64,000 nt of DNA from Paramyrothecium sp. XJ0827. Taxonomy: Eukaryota > Ascomycota > Sordariomycetes > Hypocreales > Stachybotryaceae. Below the pieces are notes generated by a model. The model saw nothing but the letters and a program-made list of their open reading frames with translations, had not been told where the DNA came from and searched no databases. Below, in pieces: positions 55,038 to 64,000 of this stretch; within the stretch, counting starts at the first letter, position 1, and the number at the start of each line of letters is the position of its first letter. A program made the translations under genes and the position numbers. Where the stretch lies: assembly GCA_020881915.1 (NCBI GenBank), contig JAJFPB010000005.1:992001-1056000 (forward strand), given 5' to 3'.

Positions 55038-55831
55038 TGTTTACTATACCTGCAAAGATCGAATGTTGCTTTGAGAATGGAGAGCCGACGTTGTTGGGCT
55101 CTGCGGTGATTATAATGATGCAAGATCAGAGGATAACTTTTCTTTTCTGCATCATGAGAGCATAAAAAGATAGCTGTATACGGAATTTCATGCAACCACA
55201 AGGTATCAAGCTCCCGCTTCTCGGCTGAACCACCGAAGTAGCGAGTGAACAACACGAGACAACAACGGCAAACACAGAACATCGCCAACTAGCAGCATGG
55301 AACATTTCGGAGTGGGTATTTGATTTGAATGAACTCTCTATTTGCAACATTCTATTATAGTTCGAAGCGGTGGTATTACTGACATCCTCATACGCATATT
55401 CCAGAAGCCTGGTTGACGATCTTTAGCATTTTCACAAGTCTCTTTCCGTAGACAAGACAAACCTTTCCGTAGCAAACACAGTGGGAGAATCATGCCGTTG
55501 AATCATATTTTAAGCTTAGAAGGGCATCACCACAGTAGAAGAATAAAACCATTGTAGTGGGGAAAGGGATAAATAGATTGTCTGCAATTTGACATCTCAA
55601 CATTCCTCTGATCGCATCAATTCGCATTCCAACACCGTGACGCTAAATATGCCAAACATCCGCCGCGCTGCTGTAAATCTCTTTCATCGGGTCTTTGTCC
55701 TGCTAATCTCTACTCCTCCGTCTTGATCTCGTGAAGTGGGCATTCGTTGCCCTCGTTTCTTCCTCTATGCGTGCTTCGAAATCATATGTACCAGAAGCGA
55801 ATTCGAGGCCGGCCCCGTCGAGAGGCGCACT
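55038..55831. other. Intergenic
   Basis: Promoter side of the F-box-like gene and 3' side of the proline-rich gene. Nothing recognisable. Confidence 0.4.
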
Positions 55832-58210
55832 CTAGCCTCCCCATCCCAGCATCTCCAGGGTTCCTCTGGCTTCGGGCCCAGGCATGCTGCTTACGCCCAG
55901 CTTGACAGCCTGGGTGCCGCGGCGCAGGCGTTGAAGCCCGGCGGCCACCTTCCAGCCCTCGGATTCGTCCAAAACCACCACGTATCGCTTTCCTTCTTGG
56001 TCTCGGATCGTGGCACGGAGTACATGCAGGCCCCTATCCTTCCACTCTCCGGTCTGTCCGTTTGAAGAAGGGATATTAGTACCCTTGAAAGTTGAGTTGC
56101 AAAGCCCGAGACGGCAGCAGTTCTTGCAAGCGCGCAGCATGTCGCCGAGGTAAGCGTCGGCCTCCTCGCCCGTGAAGGCTTTGTTGGCGTTGCGGTCTCG
56201 AGCACCGGTTGCTTTCTGAAAATGACTGGGGGAGGGGCCGGAAGAAGCAGCAGAAGCAGACGCAGAAGCAGACGCATTCAAGCAGTGCGGGGGGCACCAT
56301 ACCTCGATTAATTTGAGGGTCCACGCCTTGACGTCCCATTCGCGCTGGGGGACGCCTCGGACATCGTCGTCGATGAAGAGACCCTCGGTGGTGATTCGCA
56401 GGATGAGGCCGTCCGTGACCGGCCCCACCCCGGACATGAGCTGGCTCGCTGGCGTTTTGGAGAACTGGTTCATGAACAGATACACGGCCTGTATGACAAT
56501 CTTATCGGGATCCTTGGTCGTGTAAGGACCCCGTACGGACGGCGGGGGCGATGTTCGAGCGGTCGTGTGCGAGGGTGCCCATGAGGACTCGGATCCGTTG
56601 AAAGAGGAGACTGAAGGCTTGTGTCTGGGTTTCTTGTCGTAAGGTCGGTACGAGTGGCCGTCGTCGTCGGTATTGAGGTACGTCTTGGAAGATGCGCTTT
56701 GCGCCGGTTTCTTTGAGTTTGCCGTGTTTCTCGAAGCTGAGGATGCAGCAGAAGCCGAGGGTGCAGCTGATGGAGCAGCGGACGGGGCGACGGACGGAGC
56801 GGGAGCGGGTGGCCGTCCATTGGGCCACATGCTCGTCCTCTCCCCGACGCCCGAGTAAGCGTAACTTGTCCCTCTTTTGGCTGCATTTGCCGCCTTTTCC
56901 TCCTCTTCTTTTTTCTTCTTGAGCTCTTCCTTCTTCCGTGCTTCTTCCCGCTCCAAGGCTTCCTTCTTCCTTGCTGCTTCTCGTTCTTGAGCTTCCTTTT
57001 TTCTTGCTTCTTCCCGTTCCCGGGCTTCCTTGGCTTCCTTTTCTAGCCTTTCGCGCTCCTTCGTCTCCTTTGCAAGCTTCTCTGCCAAGTCCTTGGCTCT
57101 TTGTTCTGCATCTAGCCGTTCCTTGCGTTCTTGGGCCTCCCTCTCTTTTCGTTCTCTCTCCTTTTCCCTTTCCGCCCGTTCTTTTGCATCTTTGGCTCGC
57201 AATTCGGCCAGTCTCCGCGCAGCATCCTCTCTTCGTTTCTGCTCAGCCTCCTTCACCTTGCGTTCTTCCTCTTTCCTCCTTGTCTCCTCCCGGGCTTTCT
57301 CCCAAGACCCCTTGGCAGCTTCCGCCCTGGCAGTGCCTGCTTGTGGCGTAGCCCGCCATGATGATTTGGGCTTCTCTGGTTGAGGCTGTGGGGGAGGAGG
57401 TTGGGGTTTCGGTTGAGCCTTCGGTTGCGGCTGCGGTTGGGGTTGGGGTTTCGGTTGAGGTTTGGGCTCTGGTGGTGGTGATGGTGCTGCTTGTGGTTGC
57501 GGCTGCGGCTCTGGTGGTTGTTGCCAAGTTGACCGCGGTTTCTCGGGCTCAGGAGGCGGAGGAGCCGGTTGTGGAGGAGGCTCTTGTGGCGGTGGAGGAG
57601 GTGGGGGAGGAGGCGGAGGTGGAGGCGGGGCTTGATATTGCGGAGGAGGTTGATGGGAGTGAGGAGGAGGCTCACTGGGCCGTGAATGAGGACCCGGCTG
57701 AGGAGGAGGGCCACCCGGGGCTGAGTGAGGCGGCGGAGGAGGAGGCGCGTTGCTGGAGGAAGCGTTGCCATGGGGTGGCGGCGGCGGGGGAGCACTCGAG
57801 CTGGACGCACCTCCACTGTGTGCGCGTTCGAATGGACCTCGTGATCCGTGGCCTCTAGGATCTGGGCCGTGGCTGGAAGCCGGAGGCGGGGCGTTCTGCG
57901 TCCTTCCCAGAGCCCAAGCGCCAAAACCGACTCCTATCAGCAACATGGTGATGCCCATATTACCGAGCCCCTGAAAGCTCTCCCACCAAGCGCGAAAGGC
58001 CGGGGCCATGCTCTGGCAAAGCACGACCAAGATCAAGGCCGAGGCGAAGCCAGCCACGAAGCTGTTGATATTCGGCTGCAAGGACGGCAAGTACAGGAAG
58101 CCGGCACCTGCGGAATGCTCTGGGATGACGAAGATGTCGTACTTTCCGGGAGGTAGCCCCGAGGACTTTGGGCCCCCGCCATGAGGCGGAGGCGGCGGCG
58201 GCGTGTCCAT
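55832..58210 (-). CDS. Proline-rich membrane protein with long charged coiled coil, unknown function
   Basis: A 792-residue single-exon protein. Residues 1-50 include GKYDIFVIPEHSAGAGFLYL; two hydrophobic segments lie at about 49-68 (SFVAGFASALILVVLCQSM) and 82-102 (GNMGITMLLIGVGFGAWAL). Then a Pro-rich, low-complexity region of about 190 residues, a highly charged Lys/Glu/Arg/Ala coiled coil of about 150 residues (EEARKKEAQEREAARKK type), a Ser-rich stretch, and a conserved-looking C-terminal domain from about 590 (DKIVIQAVYLFMNQFSKTP ... GLFIDDDVRGVPQREWDV ... HVLRATIRDQEGKRYVVVLD). The last part could be a protein or lipid binding fold. I do not recognise the family. The membrane segments and coiled coil suggest a membrane tether. 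Confidence 0.8.
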   Translation of the reverse strand: MDTPPPPPPHGGGPKSSGLPPGKYDIFVIPEHSAGAGFLYLPSLQPNINSFVAGFASALILVVLCQSMAPAFRAWWESFQGLGNMGITMLLIGVGFGAWALGRTQNAPPPASSHGPDPRGHGSRGPFERAHSGGASSSSAPPPPPPHGNASSSNAPPPPPPHSAPGGPPPQPGPHSRPSEPPPHSHQPPPQYQAPPPPPPPPPPPPPPQEPPPQPAPPPPEPEKPRSTWQQPPEPQPQPQAAPSPPPEPKPQPKPQPQPQPQPKAQPKPQPPPPQPQPEKPKSSWRATPQAGTARAEAAKGSWEKAREETRRKEEERKVKEAEQKRREDAARRLAELRAKDAKERAEREKERERKEREAQERKERLDAEQRAKDLAEKLAKETKERERLEKEAKEAREREEARKKEAQEREAARKKEALEREEARKKEELKKKKEEEEKAANAAKRGTSYAYSGVGERTSMWPNGRPPAPAPSVAPSAAPSAAPSASAASSASRNTANSKKPAQSASSKTYLNTDDDGHSYRPYDKKPRHKPSVSSFNGSESSWAPSHTTARTSPPPSVRGPYTTKDPDKIVIQAVYLFMNQFSKTPASQLMSGVGPVTDGLILRITTEGLFIDDDVRGVPQREWDVKAWTLKLIEVWCPPHCLNASASASASAASSGPSPSHFQKATGARDRNANKAFTGEEADAYLGDMLRACKNCCRLGLCNSTFKGTNIPSSNGQTGEWKDRGLHVLRATIRDQEGKRYVVVLDESEGWKVAAGLQRLRRGTQAVKLGVSSMPGPEARGTLEMLGWGG

Positions 58211-60502
58211 CGAGGCCCCTCCTCAGTTCGAGGCTCTAGAAGGCGGAGATGCAGATGCGGGTGTCGAGGGCAGAACAGCGCTTCGAGCGAGTCTATGAAG
58301 GCTATGGAGACGCCATGAACGGAGTTTCAACCGCAGAAGAGTCGAGGACCTGGCCAGGGTTAGCAGCAACACTCTGCGATTGAACGCACCCACGATGGGA
58401 GGTTAAGATTCGAAAGATGGTCTTACTAGCGTCAAGAGCAGAAGCTGGTGGGAAGCTTGAAGCAAAAGAGACAGAAAAAACCAGGAGGGGGAATCCGCAG
58501 CAAAAACAAGCGCCAGACTCCGAAGCAACAAGGCGGCAAGACGCTCAACAGCAACGTTCGCTATGCAGAAAGGACGGGGTATCGAGGCTGTCACGTCCGA
58601 GTCTAGGTTAGCAGAAGCTGGTCCTCCCAACGGTTGGTCCTGGCGCTGTCGAGATTTGGTGTGGAGGGGAGGCGAGGAAAAAAAAAAGCCGGTGATTGTT
58701 TACTTTCTAAATTGGCCGGAGCTGGAGCTCGAGCATGGCGGCCCGAAAGTTTGATAATTTTGGGGGCGGGAGGGTGGCTGCTGCTCGCTGCGGTGTCCGG
58801 GCGCTAAGTGAACGCCTGGAGCGTTAGGCCCGCAGAGAGAGGGGGGGAGGCCCATCCAGTAAAAGCCACCTGCAATTTGGGAGCCAAGCCTCCCCAGCCG
58901 GGACTCCGCTGTCCTTCTCACGATTCGTCACAGCTTGGCCGATGATCTGGCCCAATTCGTTCGCCACGACGCAATGCGGCCTGCGATTGCTCCGTCGGGG
59001 ACCAGTCAGGCATGCAGCAGTCTATCGTCTGGTCCTTGTCAGAGGAGGCGTGTGACACGACAGTGACAACCAAACAAAGTGCTCCGCGTCTGCCGCTCAT
59101 GAACACTGGGGCATCATCCATTGCTCCCACCGCGGTAACATCTCATTTCCCGGCACAGCGTCATGGCAAATCACTACTAGTACCCTGCCATCCAAAGAAG
59201 AAAACGCTAATCACACCCGTTGTGCGAGGTGGCCGTTCGAATTATTAATGCCTCCTCCTGGACCTTCGAAACAAGCTTCATTGATTCTCGCGTATGCCTC
59301 TCTTAACGAGCTTAGGCCGTTTTGCCATACGCCGCCGCTGGATCGTTCAGGGTCCGCCAAGCATTCTTGTGTAGCGGTCAGTATGGCTCCACCGTGTTCC
59401 TAAGACGGACCATTGTTGCTTGAACCAGGATACTCCTCGTTGCGACGTTTCCAGCCGCCCCCGTTTCCATCAATCAGTCCTACGCTTCATTCTGCCTGTC
59501 GACAGATGCCAGCATGGACAACCATTGTTCAGTGTACGAACATTTCCTATCGTTTAGTCTGAGGTCACAACGTCGTGTCGACCATCTTGTTTGTGATACC
59601 TCTCCTCTTGCCTTGTGGTGGAGCCGCGGCCCGTTGCCTAGCAACGCCGAACTGACTGCATTGCCTGCGCGTCGCTGGGCGTGACGTCGTCTGTCCACCA
59701 GTAAGTTAACGAAACATCCTGCTTGTCGCGCCAATAGCTCCAACGGCTTCGGTCGCCTTCGACCGCCTTCACCCAGTCAGAGCCTAGTGTCATCATTCAC
59801 GCTACCCTGTTGTAAGGAATGTTTATGCAGGCTGCGAACGTAAACTGGAAATCCCTGTTCCACGTGGGGGGTCTGAAGTTCTAGCCTCTTGAGACCTCCC
59901 AAGACGCCAGGCGGTAAATACGCGAACCCGCATGGCTGGGATGGAGCCGTTGAAGACAGCCACACGTGGGAAACAGGGCTGACCGGCCTCTGGGCCAAGA
60001 CAGGTGCACTATACAAGTAAGACTAAGGTTTGTCGTGGCGCAATATCGGATGAGTTTGAAACCACTATGTGAGTGCGCCCATACGTGACATCTAGTAGTT
60101 GCGGTGTCGTACAAATGCTAGGTTCTGGGCAGCGTGCAGTCAAGCATCGGCAAGTCGAGAAGCGCGGATCCGCCCTCGCACTCATTACTATCCTATTCCT
60201 TCCGTTATGCAAGATATTCGCTGGCTTCGCAGTAATTCCATGTAAAGTCGCCAACGCCCAGACCCATCCAATAAGAGGCAGAAACTGTAGGACCCAACCA
60301 AGACTCCGTCCAATACATGACCTGTTACAACTCAGTCTGTCAGTTGAGGCGCGCTTCGTGATTAGCTTGGACGCAGAAAGAAGGTGGTCAATTCTGCGAT
60401 CCAAGCCAGACCATCGTTGACTTGAGCGAAGATCCACAGCCACCAGACAATCACCTCAACCACCCATAATACAGCTCGTACAGCCACCGCAACAGGCACA
60501 AG
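58211..60502. other. Intergenic (2.3 kb)
   Basis: Promoter side of the proline-rich gene and 3' side of the Vam7 gene. Short open frames only, none supported. Confidence 0.4.
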
Positions 60503-61585
60503 TCACATCTTGCGGATCCGGTTGTTGGCCACCTTGACCTTGGCCCCAACCCTCCCAGTGTCCTCGTCCAGCTGCTCGAGCATCTCAATCTGCCGGGCAA
60601 CCTCGTCGTTGATCTGCAGGCCCATCTCCTTTTGTCTTCGGATGATGGCGGCCAACTGCTCGACTTGTGCGTCCTGTGCCTCCATCTCCACCTTCTGCAG
60701 CTGCAGCACGCCCTGGTTGTCGAGCTCTCTCGTTTTGTTCGTTTCCGGTAGCGGTGCACCCAAGACGCGACCGCCGGCGCGTCCGCCGTGCAGGAGCGCC
60801 GCCTTGTCCGATGAGGATGCAATTGCCTGGCCGCCTCCACGGCCGGCAAAGGCCGCAGAGCTAGGTGTGCTGTTCGACAGTTTTTCCAACCCATCTCGCT
60901 CGATACGAGCTGCCGATACCAGGTCGCGGCGTCGCCGCAGTTCGCCTTCGCCCAGCCGTCCGGATTCTTGCATCTTTCGGAGGCCATCGGCGAGCGTGGC
61001 GATTAAGGTTCCCGCCTTGACGAGCGCCCTCTTCGCTGCAGCTCCCGCCTCCGCCACTGCCGTGCTATTGCCACTGTCTATGGCGCCGTCCCGTTTCGAT
61101 AGACACTGTCTCGCATCGTGCAAACACTGCTTCATCTCTCGGTGAATATCGAGCCACGTTCCCGGATCTGCCGCCCCGGCCGCGGCGTTGGCGGTCAACC
61201 CACCAGCCGACACAGCCGAGTTAGTCGTACTAGAGCTGGGCAAGTTGAGGAACGCCCTCCAGGCTGATGTATCCCGCCATCGTCGGTCTGGCGTTTCCGC
61301 AATCGACCGAAGGTATTTTTGAAGCCCGGCTTGCCGCTCGCTCGTCAGCTCCGGCGAGTTAACGGTAGACTTGAGCCAGTGTTTTGCGGGCAACGCCTCG
61401 GGCGGTGCCGCACCGACCTGTTCTATCAGGGTCTTGTGTAGTGTAAGGAAATCTGAGTATCTTTTCTGGACGACAAAGGACCGAAGGGGTAGGCGGAGGG
61501 TGATGTTGTAAAGGGTATACGGCTTGGACGAGCCCTCGTTCGAGACGCTTGTCGAAGGGATTGCAATCTCGGGCGGCGGCGCCAT
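60503..61585 (-). CDS. VAM7: Vam7-like vacuolar SNARE with PX domain
   Basis: A 360-residue single-exon protein. An N-terminal PX domain (about 1-115) contains FVVQKRYSDFLTLHKTL, where RYSDF is the phosphoinositide-binding motif, and ends with RDTSAWRAFLNLP. The middle is helical. The C-terminal Qc-SNARE helix (about 295-355) reads QDAQVEQLAAIIRRQKEMG, then QINDEVARQIEMLEQLDED; the zero-layer Gln is in ARQIEML. No membrane anchor, as in yeast Vam7, which reaches the vacuole through PI3P and the HOPS complex. Role: homotypic vacuole fusion and late endosome and autophagosome fusion. Confidence 0.92.
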   Translation of the reverse strand: MAPPPEIAIPSTSVSNEGSSKPYTLYNITLRLPLRSFVVQKRYSDFLTLHKTLIEQVGAAPPEALPAKHWLKSTVNSPELTSERQAGLQKYLRSIAETPDRRWRDTSAWRAFLNLPSSSTTNSAVSAGGLTANAAAGAADPGTWLDIHREMKQCLHDARQCLSKRDGAIDSGNSTAVAEAGAAAKRALVKAGTLIATLADGLRKMQESGRLGEGELRRRRDLVSAARIERDGLEKLSNSTPSSAAFAGRGGGQAIASSSDKAALLHGGRAGGRVLGAPLPETNKTRELDNQGVLQLQKVEMEAQDAQVEQLAAIIRRQKEMGLQINDEVARQIEMLEQLDEDTGRVGAKVKVANNRIRKM

Positions 61586-62493
61586 GTTGAGGCGTCAGTG
61601 GTATCCAATTGAGGCTGTCGTCTAGTTCAATGCGGATAAGAAGAATATTGCGTGGCTTTTCGAATATGAAGTGAGAGGGATTACAGTCGATGAGGTCGCG
61701 TGTCGAGCTTGGGAAGTGGTCAGCTGTGTAAGGATGATGATGCAACCGGAAAAGCCCAGGTCCAGCAGCCTGAAAGCGGGTCTCGCCAGGTCATTTCTGC
61801 GGCAGGGTCCTTGCACTGGCGTCTTGCGTTGGGCGCTAGACTGCCCCAGCAACAGCGAGGTTAATGCACTGAGGAATGACGACACAGGTATCACCCTCAC
61901 AAGTCACACTCAAAATGGCGTTGAAACAGTGTGATCTACGCTTCAAGACAGCCTCAAATCGCGACCAAAGAAAAAGGAAGATAAAAAACTGCTTCTGATG
62001 CACATCCTCTTTTCGACTGCGAGCTTGGCAGCTAAGCACCAACCATTCCTGGTTCGCAAGTGGACATTTGGGGACTACAGTGTTGGGAAAGCCATATCAT
62101 CATTAATTCGGATGCCTGGCATCCCTGCATTACAACTAGTACGAAGGAGTCTCGTGCTTTACCAAAATTGTTGTTTCGAGATATCAGATTTTCGCCTCCA
62201 GACCACAACTCACTTGACTTACTTCAAACCGAAATAAGTGCGTTGGCAAGGGGTCCTTCAGTCCTTGAATCTATACACGTGTCTCCCTAGGGGATTCCAT
62301 TATTTGTTCTGCCAAGCAGTTACACACCATCCTCGATGCGTCTGGTATTTTTGGACGCCATCGCATGTATTCGTATCTCGTTTCGTTGAAGCCAACATCG
62401 CCCGGTGGCGCTCGGGCTGGCTTAGCTTCATATCATCCCGCCAGTACCAAGCCACCCGTCTACTGCAGTCTGAGACAACCCTCTACGATGGGC
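61586..62493. other. Intergenic
   Basis: Upstream of the Vam7 gene and downstream of the EB1 gene. Nothing recognisable. Confidence 0.4.
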
Positions 62494-63409
62494 TTAGAAG
62501 GTTTCCTGGTCATCTAAGCCATCACCATCTTCGGGAATCTCAAATCCTTCCTCCGTCGTGTATAGGATCGTCTGGATATGCTTGATCAGGCCGTCTTCCT
62601 GCTTCTCAAGTTCAGGATCTTCCTCAACAGCTTGCTGCACCAGCAGCTCGATCTGCCTGAGCTTGTTGAAATAGAAGTCGCGCTCCCGCTCGAGACTGCC
62701 GACGGTCTCCTTCAAGGTGGCGTTCTCCTGCTGCAGGGCGGCGGTAGCCGGGCCAGCGGTCTTTGCTACCCGAGGAGCAGCAGCTGTGGCAGTAGGTCCG
62801 CGGCGGGCTGCCGTGTTGGAAGCGGCTCGTGGTGCAGGGGGTCCCGTCGACCCGATAGGTGCGCCCTTTCTGCGTCCGACGGCGTCGTAATCGTGGTCGG
62901 GGAAATTCAGATCCCAGAACTTCTTGGTCCACTGCAAGAACTCCAGGTTATCCTGCATCTTGCACTTGACGAGCGACTCCACAGGGATGGGCTTGTCGAT
63001 TTGGTGCTTCGCGAAGGTGTCTGCAAACCAGTTAGCTGATGAGGCCAGTTCAGGGGCGTTTGTTTGCGTACTTTGTAGAACCTTGAAGTTTTGAATGTAT
63101 GCGTAATCGCCGGTGGCGTTGAACTTGACTCGGGACATCGGCACATCCATGTAGATGCTGTCAAACACCTGGCAAAGAGCCGCACTGGATCGTCGTTAGC
63201 CAGCCGTCTTGCCAGGGATCACAAACTGAGAACATGGCGGGGGAGGGGTAAAAGCTACTTACCCAGTTCCGCACTGCTCAACCTTGGTGATGTTAAGTTG
63301 AAGAAGACTGTTGAGCCATTGCACGAGCTCCTGCCTGTTGATCCGGATCGGTTAGAGCCGCTGACATCGCAAAGTGTTGTCGTGTCATCACCAACCTTGA
63401 CTCGCCCAT
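62494..63409 (-). CDS. BIM1: EB1/Bim1 microtubule plus-end binding protein
   Basis: Four exons: 63409-63396 (14 nt), 63334-63263, 63184-63072, 63020-62494; introns 61, 78 and 51 nt; 241 residues. Splicing reconstructs MGESRQELVQWLNSLLQLNI and TKVEQCGTGAALCQVFDSIY, the N-terminal calponin-homology domain (to about 110), through NFKVLQNTFAKHQIDKPIPV and KFWDLNFPDHDYD. An Ala/Pro/Arg-rich linker follows, then the dimerising coiled coil with the EBH core (RERDFYFNKLRQIELLVQQ). The acidic tail ends DDQETF, resembling the EEY/F tail read by CAP-Gly proteins. Role: tracks growing microtubule ends, positions nuclei and spindle. Confidence 0.93.
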
Positions 63410-63894
63410 CTTGACGTATTTTGTAGGTAGATTCAAAAGGTGGGATAAAATAAAGAGGCCGAGGCCAACGCTAGGACGAGATCAAAGATCGAAGAAGGAA
63501 AAAATCAGAGAGGGAAGCGGCAGCAGGAGGCGTGAAGGACGGACTGGGTATCGAGAAGCTGAGATATGTCGTGATGCGTGGTGCAATCCAGCTGGGACGG
63601 GCCAGGAGGAAATTAGTGCTATTATTTCGCTGTGATTCTAATGTGGTCGCGAGCAAGATCTCGTCGCCCAATCAACCACAATAGTGGGGTTACTCGGGGA
63701 AACAACGGGTGCCTCCTGGAATGGCGGTGCCTGGCTAAGAAACATTGTTAGGTAAGCAGCATGCCAATCTCTCACCGCCAAAACTTTCCAAGCGGCAGAA
63801 AAAAGTGGCAGGCTTGTGAAAATGGCACTCGAGGTTTGCTTTGCAAGTACCCCACAGACGCCCAATTCCAACAGCGAAGACGAGCACTGTCAAG
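63410..63894. promoter_or_regulatory. Divergent promoter between EB1 and the gene at the right edge
   Basis: 485 bases between two start codons facing away from each other. No TATA box seen; both genes are expected to be housekeeping. Confidence 0.5.
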
Positions 63895-64000
63895 ATGGCT
63901 CCCTCCCAGAAAAGGAAACCGATCGAGGATGAATTCATCCATACAATCTCAGACACAGAGGACCTACCCGTCGAAGACGAAATTGTCCCTTCTCAGCCTC
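63895..64000 (+). CDS. Partial gene leaving the window; N-terminus basic then acidic, nuclear-like
   Basis: An ATG at 63895 (caagATGG context) opens a frame to the window end, 35 codons: MAPSQKRKPIEDEFIHTISD and then a strongly acidic stretch (TEDLPVEDEIVP). A basic KRKP followed by an acidic DE-rich patch resembles the leaders of nucleolar RNA helicases such as Drs1, but this is too short to name. The 3' part lies outside the window. Confidence 0.55.
   Translation, partial: MAPSQKRKPIEDEFIHTISDTEDLPVEDEIVPSQP

Overview
The window comes from a filamentous ascomycete (Pezizomycotina, probably Sordariomycetes; genus not determinable by eye). Evidence: nearly all introns are 44-105 nt with GTNNGT donors and CTRAC/CTGAC-type branch sites just before the acceptor; genes are separated by 0.4-4.5 kb; and typical fungal genes are present (C-14 sterol reductase, ATG27, Vam7, EB1/Bim1, SCS3/FIT2, GH3 and GH55 glycosidases, a GPI-anchored repeat protein, small secreted cysteine proteins). 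All gene models below were spliced by hand; reading phase was checked across every exon junction.

0-10 kb: a partial minus-strand gene, a dual-specificity phosphatase, a small two-pass membrane protein, a CofD-like enzyme (minus), a zinc-free MDR oxidoreductase and a secreted GPI-anchored repeat protein (minus). 10-18 kb: an accessory-looking stretch with two small secreted cysteine proteins (minus), a five-exon Cys/His repeat protein whose introns fall at repeat boundaries, and a long imperfect hairpin. 18-33 kb: GH3 beta-glucosidase (minus), Delta(14)-sterol reductase (minus) divergent from ATG27, a Myb/SANT-like protein with an apparent one-base deletion, ATP adenylyltransferase (minus) and a FIT/SCS3 protein (minus).

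33.8-35.4 kb holds the most unusual item: four tandem copies of a short non-coding unit. Each has a TATA-like element 29-30 bp upstream, an identical 14-15 nt 5' end containing a Pol III A box at tRNA-like position 8, a 3' hairpin closed by a 4-nt loop, a 3' strand complementary to the 5' end, a T5 terminator, and a B box just downstream. I read them as a family of RNA polymerase III transcripts with tRNA-like ends and U6-like promoter layout; I do not recognise the family.

35.8-64 kb: GH55 exo-beta-1,3-glucanase (minus), a 4.5-kb gene-poor gap, an F-box/WD40 protein (minus), a small four-helix membrane protein, a zinc alcohol dehydrogenase, a WD40-like protein whose start codon is split by an intron, an F-box-like gene interrupted by an in-frame TGA (minus), a proline-rich membrane/coiled-coil protein (minus), Vam7 (minus), EB1/Bim1 (minus), and the 5' end of a gene leaving the window. 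The genes do not form one pathway or a biosynthetic cluster; loose themes are cell-wall glucan turnover (GH3, GH55), membrane lipid metabolism (sterol reductase, FIT protein) and vacuole/autophagy traffic (ATG27, Vam7).
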